From the NCBI GenBank assembly GCA_020744225.1, contig JAGMWG010000012.1, forward strand, positions 620,001 to 684,000: a DNA stretch of 64,000 nt. Direction: 5' to 3'. Positions within the stretch are counted from its first letter, which is position 1. Each line of letters starts with the position of its first letter. Source of the stretch: Paraphoma chrysanthemicola (lineage: Eukaryota; Ascomycota; Dothideomycetes; Pleosporales; Phaeosphaeriaceae). The notes below the pieces were generated by a model. It was not told the DNA's origin. It made no database searches and saw nothing but the letters and a program-made list of their open reading frames with translations. A program made the translations under genes and the position numbers. This document shows, in pieces, positions 45,964-57,128 of the stretch.

Positions 45964-46119
45964 AGGAGCGCTATGCCCATAGTCTTAGCAGATTGATGTG
46001 TTGCACTTAATCGGTGTCGTTATGCTGAGGCGCAGGATGACAGGGTCAGTACAATTTCTAGAGAGCCTTTCCAATACTCCTCCAGGACCCACGATCACAC
46101 ACCAAAGAAATTTTGTGAA

Positions 46120-46661
46120 ATGTCTCAACCGTTCCGGCGTGTTGTGACTGGCCACAAAGAAGGCAGGTCTATGGTCTTGATCGATGACAAACTCGAATTA
46201 TCCCAAGGATTCGCGTCCAACGCTGTTACAATATGGCAACACCACCAGTACCCTGCAGAGCTCGTGGACCATGACGCCGGGAAAGGGGGAATCAAGATTT
46301 ACACCAAAGGATCGCTGATCAGAGTGGTTGATTTTCCTGCAAATTCGAAAGGTCACAACCACCGCACGAAGTCGTTAGACTATGGTATTGTCATTAATGG
46401 CGAGATCGAACTAGTCCTCGACGATGGCTCCACGACGGTTCTGCGGGCTGGAGAAATTGTCGTTCAACAAGCTGTAAGTACAAGTTGAATAGTCTGCAGC
46501 TATGAGTTGATGCAGCATAGACTATGCACCAATGGAACAATCGCACCGATAAGCCTTGCCGAATGATCTTTGCATTGCTGTCGTCGCAGGCGGCCAGAGG
46601 ACCTGACGGCAAGGAGTTGGGGGATCACGGAGTACCAAAAGCGTTTCAAGTAGATGATTAA
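46120..46661 (+). CDS. Cupin-domain protein
   Basis: Exons 46120-46473 and 46521-46661 (47-nt intron) give 164 aa. The single beta-barrel shows cupin motif 1 (GHNHRTKSLDYGIVINGEIE; His-x-His present, Asp where many members have Glu) and motif 2 after the intron (TMHQWNNRTDKPCRMIF, with His). Small fungal cupins of this layout recur in aromatic and secondary-metabolite clusters as isomerases, dioxygenases or unknown accessory enzymes. The exact reaction is unknown. It is divergent from hydrolase 2. Confidence 0.85.
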
Positions 46662-47093
46662 CGATTCGATAAAATGATCAATCGTGGATACAGAAAGATA
46701 TCGTTTTGTGTGTGCTATATGACTTCAAAACAAAAGTGATGGTCTGCAGTCTTCTGAGCAGGGGCACGGCAAAGCATACGAAATGTAGAGAGAACTTGGC
46801 GAGACAGCACCCTTTAGCGAAAAACTACTTAACACTCTTGCTCGCAGGAAAACAAGCATGATCGGGCAGAAAAAAGAGCTCGGGAGTCGTGCCAGCATCC
46901 ATGTGATACGCTATACAAATACTGAACTTCTTGGAATTGATGGTTTGCTATTCGTACTTGGTTGATATGGAAGGCAGTCATACCCGATGGTTGTGGCACG
47001 CGTAGACATTATGCTTGAAGTATGATGAAGAGTGGCATCGAGAAAGGCACTCCGATGTTCTTGATCGTCCTGCATTGATTGTTGAAAGCATGC
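46662..47093. other. Convergent 3' flanks, cupin and GST genes
   Basis: No gene seen. Confidence 0.5.
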
Positions 47094-47786
47094 CTAATCA
47101 CTCCCAATAACCTTCTTCCAATCTTTGTCTTGGCTGGCCGTTCTCCACCACGCAAGTATGTTTGGCCTAGCATCCACCAACGCCTGATAATCGAGTCTGC
47201 TAACTAGGAAATTCAACCAAGGAATTACGAAAACATCAACAAGACTGAGCTCCGATCCTGCAAGCCACTTTTGCTTTCTCAAAACACCCTCATAATAATC
47301 CAAAACTTTAATTAGCTCGCCCTCCAACCGTACCACCGTTGCTTCATCAGCGTCTTGGCCAGTTGACATTTTCTTGAAGATCTTTTCGAAGCCCAAATTG
47401 CTGACAGCGGTCTCAAAGTAAACATGTTCGACGCTTGCTTCTTGTTCGAAATTGCCGAGCGAAACAGGATCGGATGGTAGGCTTAAGGGGCCGGGACGTT
47501 TGGCAACAAGGTAGCGTGCAATCGCTCGAGACTCAAAGAGCTGAAATCCTGCATCATCGATGGCGGGGAGCTTGCCGAAGGGCTGATGTGAGGCTTTGAA
47601 TTCGGGAGACTAGTGTCCACGGTTAGGCTAATGGAGACTGCCACTTGGGTGAATGGAAATTACACAGTGTTCGCCCTTTTGCATATCCACATGTTGTAAT
47701 ACGTATTCGATGCAGAGTTTCCTTAGTACAAGAAGTACTCCTTGTGTTCGGGTCGAGTAGCTAGCACCGTAAACGATAATCGCCAT
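47094..47786 (-). CDS. Glutathione S-transferase
   Basis: Minus-strand exons 47664-47786 and 47094-47609 give 212 aa. The 54-nt intron (GTAATT donor, CTAACC branch) joins VDMQKGEHCSPEFKASHQPF correctly. The thioredoxin-fold N-domain has YGASYSTRTQGVLLVL, GKLPAIDD and FESRAIARYL (Glu-Ser-Arg glutathione-binding turn). The all-helical C-domain includes WLAGSELSLVDVFVIPWLNF with the conserved N-cap Asp. In aromatic catabolism GSTs can isomerise ring-opening products or detoxify quinones; either would fit the neighbours. Confidence 0.9.
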
Positions 47787-47959
47787 AGTGAAATATTACG
47801 CTGCGATGGATGTTTGTCGCACAACTCAGATGACGAAAAATGAGCTCAACAAGCCGAGAAAAGTGACAAATTTCAGTGGCCGCGTTTTGGCGTAGTGGCT
47901 AGGCGGGTGCGACAGTGCCGCGTGTCGGATCGTATTCTTTTGGCATGTGGCCTTGAGCT

Positions 47960-47969
47960 CGGCTCCACA
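47960..47969 (-). promoter_or_regulatory. Shared cluster promoter element, copy 3
   Basis: CGGCTCCACA on plus (TGTGGAGCCG on minus), about 175 bp upstream of the GST start. Flanking bases (GAGCTCGGCTCCACAATTG) extend the match to copy 1 (GGCTCGGCTCCACATTG). Confidence 0.45.
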
Positions 47970-48132
47970 ATTGAGCCGCCCCACATCCGTAATCGTCAAT
48001 TCCCCCTTAGTCATATGACCACTCATTCCGAGAAGGCATGGTTTTGATGGTCAAAGCTATCGACCCTTCCGGACTAGCAATATGAGCACTTGCGCCTAAG
48101 CTCTCTCCTGCTGCCATTGCCCTCTAAGTCGT

Positions 48133-50763
48133 CTATGATGACGCACTCTCTTTCGCTTTCAGTCGTTTGAGAAGTTGCAGGTAGCCCTTGCTAACGCCCC
48201 AGCTTTTCAGTGACCTCATAGCAACGATAGCTTCTTCGAGTAGTTTGTGCCTTCCGTTGGCACATAGCAAATTAGCCATGCCAGGAAGCTTGATACGACC
48301 CTTGCCATTGACTATCCACTCCCGAATTTGTACACCATCAGCGTCTATTGATCCGAGGAGAATGGATGCGGAGTTTTCCTGCTCGCTTGAAGAACCAGTA
48401 ATGTCCGAACTCTCAGAGAGCAGGGAGTAAATCCACATGGTGAGTACGGCTCGGCAAAGATGAACGGGCATAGAATAGTGTGTGGTATGATTGGTCCGAA
48501 TAGCTTCGAATAGGCGTGCTGCATGCGCAATTACTTCGCGGCCTTGATGCTCTGCGGCTCTCCATAGTTTCGTGGCTTCAGAGATCTGTCGTTGGTCCAG
48601 ACGGCTGTATATGTGGCTCAATGCAACCGAGGAGACGTCCACGGCCGGTGAGGAGCAAAGCATGAGAGCTGAAAGACAGATGACTTTGTGTACTGTCAGC
48701 GCCTTGAGGTCGAGGACGGGAACATCATCCTCCTGTTCGAGGTGTTCCAGAATGCTCTCCAGGATCCTTTTCGCATGCTCACGCTCTGACGAGGAATTGC
48801 TAGCATATGGCATGAGTGATCTCACTGGCCGAACTCTATCCATAAGCTCCTGAAGTATGACTTGTTTACCGATAGTGCCAGTCTTAGTCCAAATCGATAG
48901 CCAACTGTCATCAGCAGCGGTCTCTGCAAGAGTCTTCATCCTTCCAGAACCTGCTAATGTTCAAAACGAGTCATACCAAACGCTATTGAGCACTAACCTA
49001 AACACGGTGGATAGCTAACCCAGCTTTGAGCTCTAATTGCCTCCCACCTCTGGTCTGATTGAGGAAGCGAATTTCTTAGCTCAGATGACTCCATGACGCT
49101 GGTAAGGTTGAAGTCAGATCGAAACGCAGAGTCGTTTAGCTGCCGCTTTTCATCAGCATATTGATAGTCTTTGGTAAATATTCGAAAGGCGATCTCACCC
49201 ACACACCAAACCCAGTTCTCCGTCTTTCTTCATCCATGGCCCACAGCCTCCAGGTTTGCTCAAGTGGTAACTGAAGTTGCTCTATGCGGGTGTGGGTCAA
49301 CACATCTTCCAGTAGACCCTTCCGCCGGGCGAGCGCAACTGGAACAGCTTGCAAAATCTCTGCAACCTCCAATGCTCTTCTCTCGCCGGAATGTGACATG
49401 GCTATACTATTCAGTAATATTACCTGAGTCATCCAGACAGTCCTTCCATTCTTGTTTTGATGCTCGCACTGCGGTCATGAACCCTTAGCACATTTCTCTT
49501 CAATGAGAGGTGAACAGTACATACTTGGCGGGATGCGAGCCTTCTGACGAGCTCATGGAGACTACTAGCGCATTCAAGGGACTTTTTAAGGTTTGAAAAT
49601 TGTGCACCAATGGCAGCAACAACAAGAACAAGAAGCGGATGCGTATCTGGGGTAGAGAATGAGGCTTTGTGCAGAATGGGAAAGACTGGATGGAAATATT
49701 CGAAGTATAACTGGATCCAGGCATTGATAATTGGTTGGGCAGGGAGCCGAGCCATGTTAAAGGCGGGGTAATGCGCCTGTGTCTGACCCTCCTCAATAAG
49801 CTGGCCGATAGCTTCGGCTTTCTCGGCTGTCAGACTCAGTACATGAGCAAAATCCTCTTGGTCAGCCTGTGTCAATGATAGATCGCCCAGGTCTGGAAAT
49901 GATAGTGGCGCATCCACCTCTATGGAGGTCGCGTGGTATTGTCGAATGTCGACTGCATCCTTGTCCAAGATAGGGGTGTGGCTTCGGCTGAAAAGTTCTG
50001 CGATATCGGACGCTGGAGTCGGCGGCAATTGATAGGTCACGCTGTGGGAAGGCCGAATTTGCGTTGAAATCGGTGCACCTTCGGCTCGATGAATGCTCTG
50101 TAGTAACTGGTTCTCTTGCTCTAGGTCAAAAGGGGCCGGCCACAGCCCTATGTCGAGGCCAGGGGACATCCAGTCATCAGAAAATGCAGAGCTGAAGAGA
50201 CCAGGAGCTCGGGGAAAGCTGAAAAAATCGAATTGCATGAAGTCAGGTATTGCAACATCGTTGACAATTGAGGGTCCACAGATCTGCGGGTCTATCACAT
50301 CGACCAAAAGCGATTGTTCACTCGAGGCTAAAGGGTCGCATTCCGGTACCTCAGGAGTGGTTGAGTGCAGCTGAGACGTAGAGCTGTGGCGTTTTGGCTG
50401 CGGTTCTGCAACTGACGGCTTTGCATTTTTTCTTTTTGGAGGCTCGTAGACGCAATCGGTGCCGGCCAAAGAGCATTTCTCGCACGGTCGCTTGCCATCG
50501 CACCTCACTTTGGCGGCACTGCAGCGTTTGCAGGCACGAGACACGCGAGCACGCTCACCTGCTTGCAACAATGCAGTTTGGCTGGCCGGATCCATATGAT
50601 GAGAATTATGATGGCGCGCAAGACTGTCGACTCTCCCAAAGCTGTTGCCGCAGAATGAGCATGCAAATGGCTTTTCCTTGGTGTGGACGCGAAGATGGCG
50701 TTGGTAGTGCTCGCGACGCTGGAACGAGACCGCGCACTGGTCGCAAGTCCATTGATCTGGCAT
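48133..50763 (-). CDS. C2H2 + Zn2Cys6 transcription factor, cluster regulator candidate
   Basis: Minus-strand exons 49525-50763, 49199-49468, 48998-49145 and 48133-48950 give 824 aa. Two C2H2 fingers (Cys7/Cys10/His23/His27; Cys35/Cys38/His51/His55) are followed by a binuclear cluster with Cys 78, 81, 88, 94, 97 and 104. A basic stretch (PPKRKNAKP) follows. The large C-terminal half matches the fungal-specific transcription factor middle homology region (YFEYFHPVFPILHKASF, later WAMDEERRRTGFGVW). Start chosen at MPDQWTCDQC because it directly precedes the fingers; the frame is open upstream. It sits inside the cluster, directly downstream of monooxygenase 1 on the same strand, so it is the natural local regulator (inference). 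Confidence 0.9.
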
Positions 50764-50936
50764 ATGGAATAGAATTTTTGGGGATGTGTCGTGCAGGAAG
50801 TGCGTGAGCAAAGTGTGGAGAAGCTGAAATCTGGGGAAATCGGAATCGGAACGGCAATGCTTCCCATCACGTGACTTTATTGCTATGATTGGCTCTAAAA
50901 GGAGCAACGTTACGGCAGACTCGTATCCGGCCTAAC

Positions 50937-52716
50937 TTAGTGGCCGAGCAGTCTCGCCAACTCCGTCTCAAGCGCTTCGAAATGACCCTCGCCTGCCGGC
51001 GCTCTCCATGCAATGAAACCATCGGGGCGAACAAGCAGCGCCTCGCCGGGCTGTAACTTACATTTTGCGCCCAGATCATTAGACGCATCGCGTAGAGGCG
51101 CCGAGTCTGCATGCAGTTCATACACCTCTAGAGCTGCGGACACAATCTTTGTCGCAGCCGCGATCCACGGCGAGTTTGGCTCCGTTGCCACCAGAAGTAG
51201 CTTCTGCTTTATCAGATCGAGTGTCGAGACACGCGTATCCGCTGAAGTCGGATTTGCCTGCTGCAACCAAACATGTGGAAACCTCGTCCCAGCAGTACCG
51301 GATGGTTCCAGTGGATTCTCCCAAGGCTCTCCCTCCCCGTAGCGATAGCCCAACTCGACCGTCAGATTGGGTTGCTCGGGTACGGGTGGTTGGACGTTAT
51401 CGACCCTGTTGTAAAATCGCTTTGTCGCCTGGTCAACAGCGAACGCATTTACTGGCTGGCGTTCTTTGTTGTACGTGGCCAGCAATGCTGGTGACGCTAG
51501 GCCTTTGAGCACAAAAGCGAGCTTCCATGCCAAATTATGCGCGTCCCCAATTCCGGTATTTCCTCCTAGACCACCTGTCGGAGGCATCGTATGCGCTGCA
51601 TCGCCGGCGATGAGCACACGCCCTCGTTCGGACTGCAGGCGGTCCGCGTAGTATGAAGTCATGGTCCAGTATGAAATATGCTGTATCTCTAAATCCATGT
51701 CTTCGGGGAGGCCGGTCAAGTCGTACATATAACGGCGTGCCTCCTCTGCCGTGACGCTGCCTTCAGGAAAGTCATTCTTGCCGCCTGCTCGATTGATCAT
51801 CAGGATAGCCGTCTTCCCTTCATTCTCCAAACGAAATCCTCCACTGATGCGTGGGTTGAGCACGTAGACCACGCCATGGACCGAGCGTGAGCCCAGGTGT
51901 GGGGTCAGGTCACCAACTATGCGCATGGAGAGACTGTCGCGAAGAGTGCCAACGCCGTTAAGTCTGATACCTTCCTTGACACGCGTGCTGCTTCGATTGC
52001 CATCTGCTGCAACCAGGTACTTTGCTCTGTATTTCTTATATTCCTGCGTCTTCATGTCTTGGACCACCACAAGCACGTCATTCTCGCCCTCCTCATAGTG
52101 AACAACAAGTTGGCCATATAATTGGGTGCACCCAAACTTGCTAGCATTCGCTCTTAGCAAGGGCTCGAACATGGCTTGGGTGATCCACAGCCAGCTTGGA
52201 CAAGGTGTAACAGTTCTTACTTGGCCTGGGTCGTTTTCTTGGACGTGTGCGATCACCTTGCCACCAACAAGCTTCTCAACCACAAGCATTCCCGCGTTGA
52301 TATCGAATTCTTTTGCACTCTCTCCCTTCGCCTCAGCCTCAAGTCCTAGTTGGCGGAGAATCTCGACAGTGCGATAGTTCAACCCGGCAGCTCGCGGATG
52401 TGTACCTGAGGGAGGGTGTCGGTCGAAAGATATACTTTTGATACTGATGAAACATTAGGGCAAACAAAATCCATATAGAATAGAGGATACTGCACCCATG
52501 ATAGCCTAAGAGTAAACCTGTCATCATACCCACCATGCTTGATCCAATAATCACTACCGGCCATTCTTCTTTCTCGAGAGGGATGTCGTGGTGATTGAAA
52601 TCGCCAAATGAAACCTCCTTCACAGCAGCCCCAAAGGACTGGGGAGGTTTTCTGGCTCCTTCAAGGGTAGTGCCATCGATCTTTTCCAGGTTTCCAACCG
52701 ACATTGTGCTGTCCAT
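50937..52716 (-). CDS. FAD monooxygenase, phenol-hydroxylase type
   Basis: Minus-strand exons 52496-52716 and 50937-52443 give 575 aa. The 52-nt intron joins GYHG to IKSISFDRHPPSGTHPRAAG. The dinucleotide-binding loop is VVIIGSSMVGMMTG (a Ser replaces the middle Gly, as in several fungal relatives). The DG motif is YLVAADGNRSSTR and the GD motif RVLIAGDAAHTMPPTGGLGG. A thioredoxin-like C-terminal domain ends LLVRPDGFIAWRAP, as in phenol 2-monooxygenases. It hydroxylates an aromatic ring using NAD(P)H and O2. In context it would supply the diol for the extradiol dioxygenase. Confidence 0.9.
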
Positions 52717-53185
52717 GATCAATGAACAAGATTTGGATGGTGCTCGACTTGTAGTTATTGATGGACTACGTGAAAGAAGTTGTCTCACAGCAGCTCCGTC
52801 AATATATCAGCTCTGATCAACCATGATGATTTCCCGGTGACCAAAGTCTTGCCAAGCACAGTAGACAGCATTGGAACTCCGTGTGGGCGCAGCCGTGTCT
52901 CCACGGAGTCCCACATTCCGGGGTTCCGACATGCCACACCTTGGCTCCTGGTAACATTCCTGCAGAAAACTTCATTTCGAACTTATGCGAAGCAATTTAA
53001 CATCTTTCTTTACGATCCCTAGATTGCGCGGCAGTACAGTGCAGTCATCACAAATATTTCCTGACAGAATCGCAAAATGTGGGAAGGTGCACCAGATGAT
53101 TTGCAAAAGCTAGGTTCTCACAACGCGCGGTCCAGATCGAGACGCACGCAAATGCAATGACGTGCACATCTCTCCGCACAAGTTT
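52717..53185. promoter_or_regulatory. Promoter of monooxygenase 1 and 3' end of monooxygenase 2
   Basis: 469 bp. It contains GTCTCCACGGAGTCCC near 52900-52916 and an ACTCCGTGTGG stretch near 52877, i.e. CGGAGTNCC-type elements in both orientations, similar to one in the hydrolase 1 promoter. No gene seen. Confidence 0.4.
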
Positions 53186-54721
53186 CTAGACTCTAATCGT
53201 GCGTTTTTCTAAGGCAAGAGCACGTTCTGCTTCCTTGACGGGGAACGAATCCCAAGCATATAGCCACATATTCTGTGGCAGCTCAGCATCTGGAATATAC
53301 TTTCTCAAATCTTCCATGACAACTTCGCGATGCTCATCGCCAACTCTCGACATGAAAAGTACCGTCACAGCTTGCTTATATCTTATATCGTTATACATCT
53401 GGAGTCGCCTGTTGACATCCTCCGGCCTCGTATGGGCTGGCAGAAGTGCGCCCAGAGCAGCTGCATCTTCAAAGGCCTGTGCTCCTCCTTGACCTTGGTC
53501 TGTGGAATTGATTAGCCGATCAGACATGGCGCCTTTTGTCTATGGTCTTTGCTTACGAGGGAGTGTTGGATGCGCTGCATCGCCGATTAGGGCCAATTTT
53601 CCTCTGTAGAAAGATTGAGGTGGGTCTCGAGATGCTAGGCTCCAGAGCTTTAAATCTTCTGCCATACTGCATAACTCGCGTAGCTCTTGGCTGAATTCTT
53701 CCACTTCTTTCATGAGATCCTTTTGGCTTCCGGAGTTGAGCCAAGAAGACTCGCCGATGTCTTCACCTGCTGTTTCGGGATGAAACATAACGGCATTAAC
53801 GACGGTTGCAGCACGACAAGGATAGAGTATGAGCCTTCGCTGAGGTGTGCAAAATGCGTTGAGAGACCTTAGGCCTATTCTATCGAGGAGTTGTTTGGTC
53901 AATGGATTGGCTTGCAGCTTTTTTGTCGGCACCATGAAGCGAAAACAGTTCTGCCCGGTGCTCTTCTTCTTTTGGGGCGCTTTAGCCGCATCGTTGACTG
54001 TCTGTGACTGCATAATTATGTCAACAACGCATTTACTTCAGGCATATCGAAGACATACGTGAACACCATCAGCACCAATCACGAGATCTGCTGTTACTTT
54101 TCTTCCATTGGCCAAGAACACCGTGGCAGTCAAAGGATCCTGAATTCCTCATTAGCAATACAATCTAGGTTCCAAGCATACAATGACATACCACCGAATC
54201 TACAGCGCAAGCCAGTCGTATTTTTGGCCGCTTTTCCCCGGCACCTTCTTTTGCTTTTGCTTGCAAAGCATTATGCAGATCAACGCGGTGAACCAAACAC
54301 CACTCGTCTTTGATGTTTAGTTGTTTTTGAAGCTTCTCGGTGACCTAGTTTCCGTAAGCTCACATCTTGGTAACATCGCACCCAGTGGGTCCATACCGCT
54401 GGTGTCGCAACAAAGCTCCCTCTGTTATCCCAAATGCTCAAGTGGTCGCACAGAACGGGATCCATCTGCTTCATGTCGCAGCCCCATGCCGTCAACACGC
54501 GGGTAGCATTGGGTGCCAGATGAATTGCGGCGCCTACTTCGTTATGGAAGGAAGAGCGCTCGAAAATCTAGAGAATACCATCAGTCTTCTATGTTGGAGA
54601 AGCAAACCTAACCATCCCAGAACTCTGAACGAACCTCAACGTCATGACCAGCTCGTGACATGGCAATCGCAGCAGCCAAGCCGCCCAATCCAGCACCAAC
54701 TATGACAACTTTTAGAGGCAT
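53186..54721 (-). CDS. FAD monooxygenase, salicylate-hydroxylase type
   Basis: Minus-strand exons 54635-54721, 54397-54567, 54192-54344, 54059-54139, 53557-54007 and 53186-53499 give 418 aa. The frame is kept over five introns of 51-67 nt. Motifs: VVIVGAGLGGLAAAIAMSRA (FAD loop, residues 9-14), EVGAAIHLAPNATRVL, LVHRVDLHNAL, DLVIGADGVHS (DG motif) and GKLALIGDAAHPTLPHQGQG (GD motif). It lacks the thioredoxin-like C-domain of monooxygenase 1, as expected for this subgroup. Such enzymes hydroxylate or decarboxylatively hydroxylate aromatic acids. It is divergent from the SnoaL-like gene. Confidence 0.9.
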
Positions 54722-54913
54722 TGTGTTAATTGTTGATGATGTTAATGGCATGGAATTCTTTCTAATTTGACTTTGGCATTCCTCGAGCATATGTGTACAT
54801 TCTCCGCGGCGATAATCCACCTCATCAAAGGCATTGAGTTCCCGCGCTCGATGTGGACCACCATATTCGTGATGTACGCATCCTCTATCGCTCGGATTTG
54901 GGTTTGAGCGGGC

Positions 54914-54926
54914 GTGGGGCCGGACC
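54914..54926 (+). promoter_or_regulatory. Shared cluster promoter element, variant copy
   Basis: GTGGGGCCGGACC begins within this span (54914-54926), matching 12 of 13 bases of GTGGAGCCGGACC at copy 2. It lies between the divergent monooxygenase 2 (about 195 bp) and SnoaL-like gene (about 165 bp). Confidence 0.4.
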
Positions 54927-55090
54927 GAGGAGGAGCCCCAGTGGAGACAAAGAATTTCAGAACCATGGAACACGACACACGATTGGTAGTCGCACGCCTT
55001 TAGCCGGAACGAGTTGCACACTTCAAAGGTCATCTGGCCCGCAGCCTCTTCTCTCAAGGTTTTAGCCACTAAACTGCGACCTTCCGCATT

Positions 55091-55576
55091 ATGCCTTCTT
55101 TGGAGAAGATCCAGGCCATCTTCGAGCTCCTCGGCCAAGGTAGAAAGGATGCATTCTTCGAAAACATCGCTGATAACGTGGACTGGACGGTGAAAGGTAA
55201 ACATATATTTTCAGCTTGCTCATTGAGTAAGTCTAACATTTGAGGCACGTTTCAGTTGACTTTACCCACCTTAGGCACTTACTGCCCAATTTCTGGACAC
55301 TACACGTCGAAGCAAGCATTCCATGATGGGACCCATGCGCTCTCATCGACTTGGGCAACACCTTTGAAGCTCGTGGTGCAAGACATCATTCATGATGGCG
55401 ACAACAAAGCAGCAGTGCAGCTTAAGGCTGTGGGGGTGGAGTGCAAGAATGGCTTGAAGTTTCCGAATGAATATGTGTGGTGCTGCACCTTCAACTCCGA
55501 CGCAAAGATCATCAAAATCGATGCCTTCATGGATACGTTAGTATACGCACATGGGAATCACACATGGGAATCGTGA
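55091..55576 (+). CDS. SnoaL-like / NTF2-fold protein
   Basis: Exons 55091-55196 and 55275-55576 give 135 aa. The intron is 78 nt and the join reads VDWTVKGTYCPISGHYTSKQ, the typical SnoaL_2 signature of an alpha+beta barrel. The first helix is MPSLEKIQAIFELLGQGRKD. The family includes small-molecule isomerases, cyclases and hydrolases acting on cyclic or polyketide substrates. In this cluster it could act on a ring-opening product. No catalytic assignment is possible from sequence alone. Confidence 0.85.
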
Positions 55577-57128
55577 TTGCAGAATGCTAATGATTAGATA
55601 GGGACCTTGTTACACGAGCCATTCAGCAGAACTCGGCATGAAAGGCGATTGATATTAAGCCTAGACACGCTTTAGATTCATGGATGGTTGCAGTGACGAT
55701 GAAAGGGAACATTGCATAGGTTATAGGAATACAAGGCGGCTATAAGAAGCTAAATTTTTGCTCTCCTTCAATCAATCTTTATTATTCCAAGTTTAGTGTA
55801 ATTGATGCCTGCGTGCTGTATGCTCTAGAACATCGATCCAGACATCGGCCAGATTGGGTTATTGCGCCTCGTTCACCATGGTTACTCGTGTTGATGCAAA
55901 TCCGACGCGACCACGACGTTCCGTGCTTACTAAGAGCTCCAGTATGTTCTTTGTCACTTGATGATGATATTGCCTCGCACGCAGAGGGCATCGCTTACGG
56001 TATGACTGGCTGCAACCCCACTAGGACTAAGTGTGGGGTAAATGCTGCCTGTTCGGCTCCCCACAGCCAAGACCGCTTAGCCTCACGTTCGTATCACAGA
56101 ACTTGAAATTAGCGGTGCGAAGTGCTACATAAGATTTTTGGACAAGCTTAAGATATATATGCAGCGCGGAACGTGCCTTCCATGCGGAATTTCCCCGTTC
56201 GCAGGGAAGCAGACCATAGATGAGCGGCGCAGTTGAAGAAGGCCCGGTGCTTGGCGACGACATTGCTGATGTCTAGCGGCACACGTCTGTTGTCAATGAC
56301 TTGGCTATTATATCGGTGGTATGTTCCATCTTAGCCCAGAGTTGGACGACCTATAGATGTGATCTGGAAGAGTCGTGTTTCGAGGCTGATTGAAGTAGTA
56401 TCAAAATGTGCGGCAAACACAAAATGAAGGAAGCTCCTACATGCATTTCCAGCACAAGCATTATCGGATGAGTGGTTCGTCTGATAGATCTTTATGATCA
56501 GTTTATACCCTAGGCAATATAAAGTCCACCTGGGCACTTCTACCACCGTAATTTTGTTCAATTGACACCTTCCGCACGGATGCTATAACTCCCGTACGCA
56601 TGATAGCTATATCTTCCGCATCATCTAGCATCTAGATTGTGTTTTCCATATTATGAAATCACGTTGCATCAGTGTGCGACTCATGAAAAGGTCTAAGTCG
56701 CAATAGCTGGCCATGTAAGCAACCACGGCCCCTTTACCCCCTCTTTCTCAGTCATCAGAGACATGGAAGCTGCCGTTAGTAGGAGATAGTACGGGATAAG
56801 AACAGAAACGACCCAGGTGCACGAGCTGCGTACTAATCTGGGGATGTGCGGGGTTGAATCTGGGGAAGGCGTCGGCCAAGTGACTTCCCCACCGGCAGGC
56901 CCGCTTCGATGCTGAGCGCTGGTCGCCGCTCGATTCAGCTTCCGCCAACAACCATTGTATCAAGAGTGTTTAATGCCTAGACTGCGCCCTCTCAGCCTCC
57001 GGAACAGTTGGAATCTCATTCCGATGGATCTAGTTTAAGTGCATGGTTGAACCCTTTCGACAATATTACTGCGTCGAGGAACCTTGACAGCTCCTTTACT
57101 CTTAGATTACCTTCAACTTGTCGAGACT
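55577..57128. other. 1.55-kb interval inside the cluster, no gene seen
   Basis: Only short frames without domains are present on either strand. The right end carries the promoter of the MFS gene at 57129. Confidence 0.45.
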
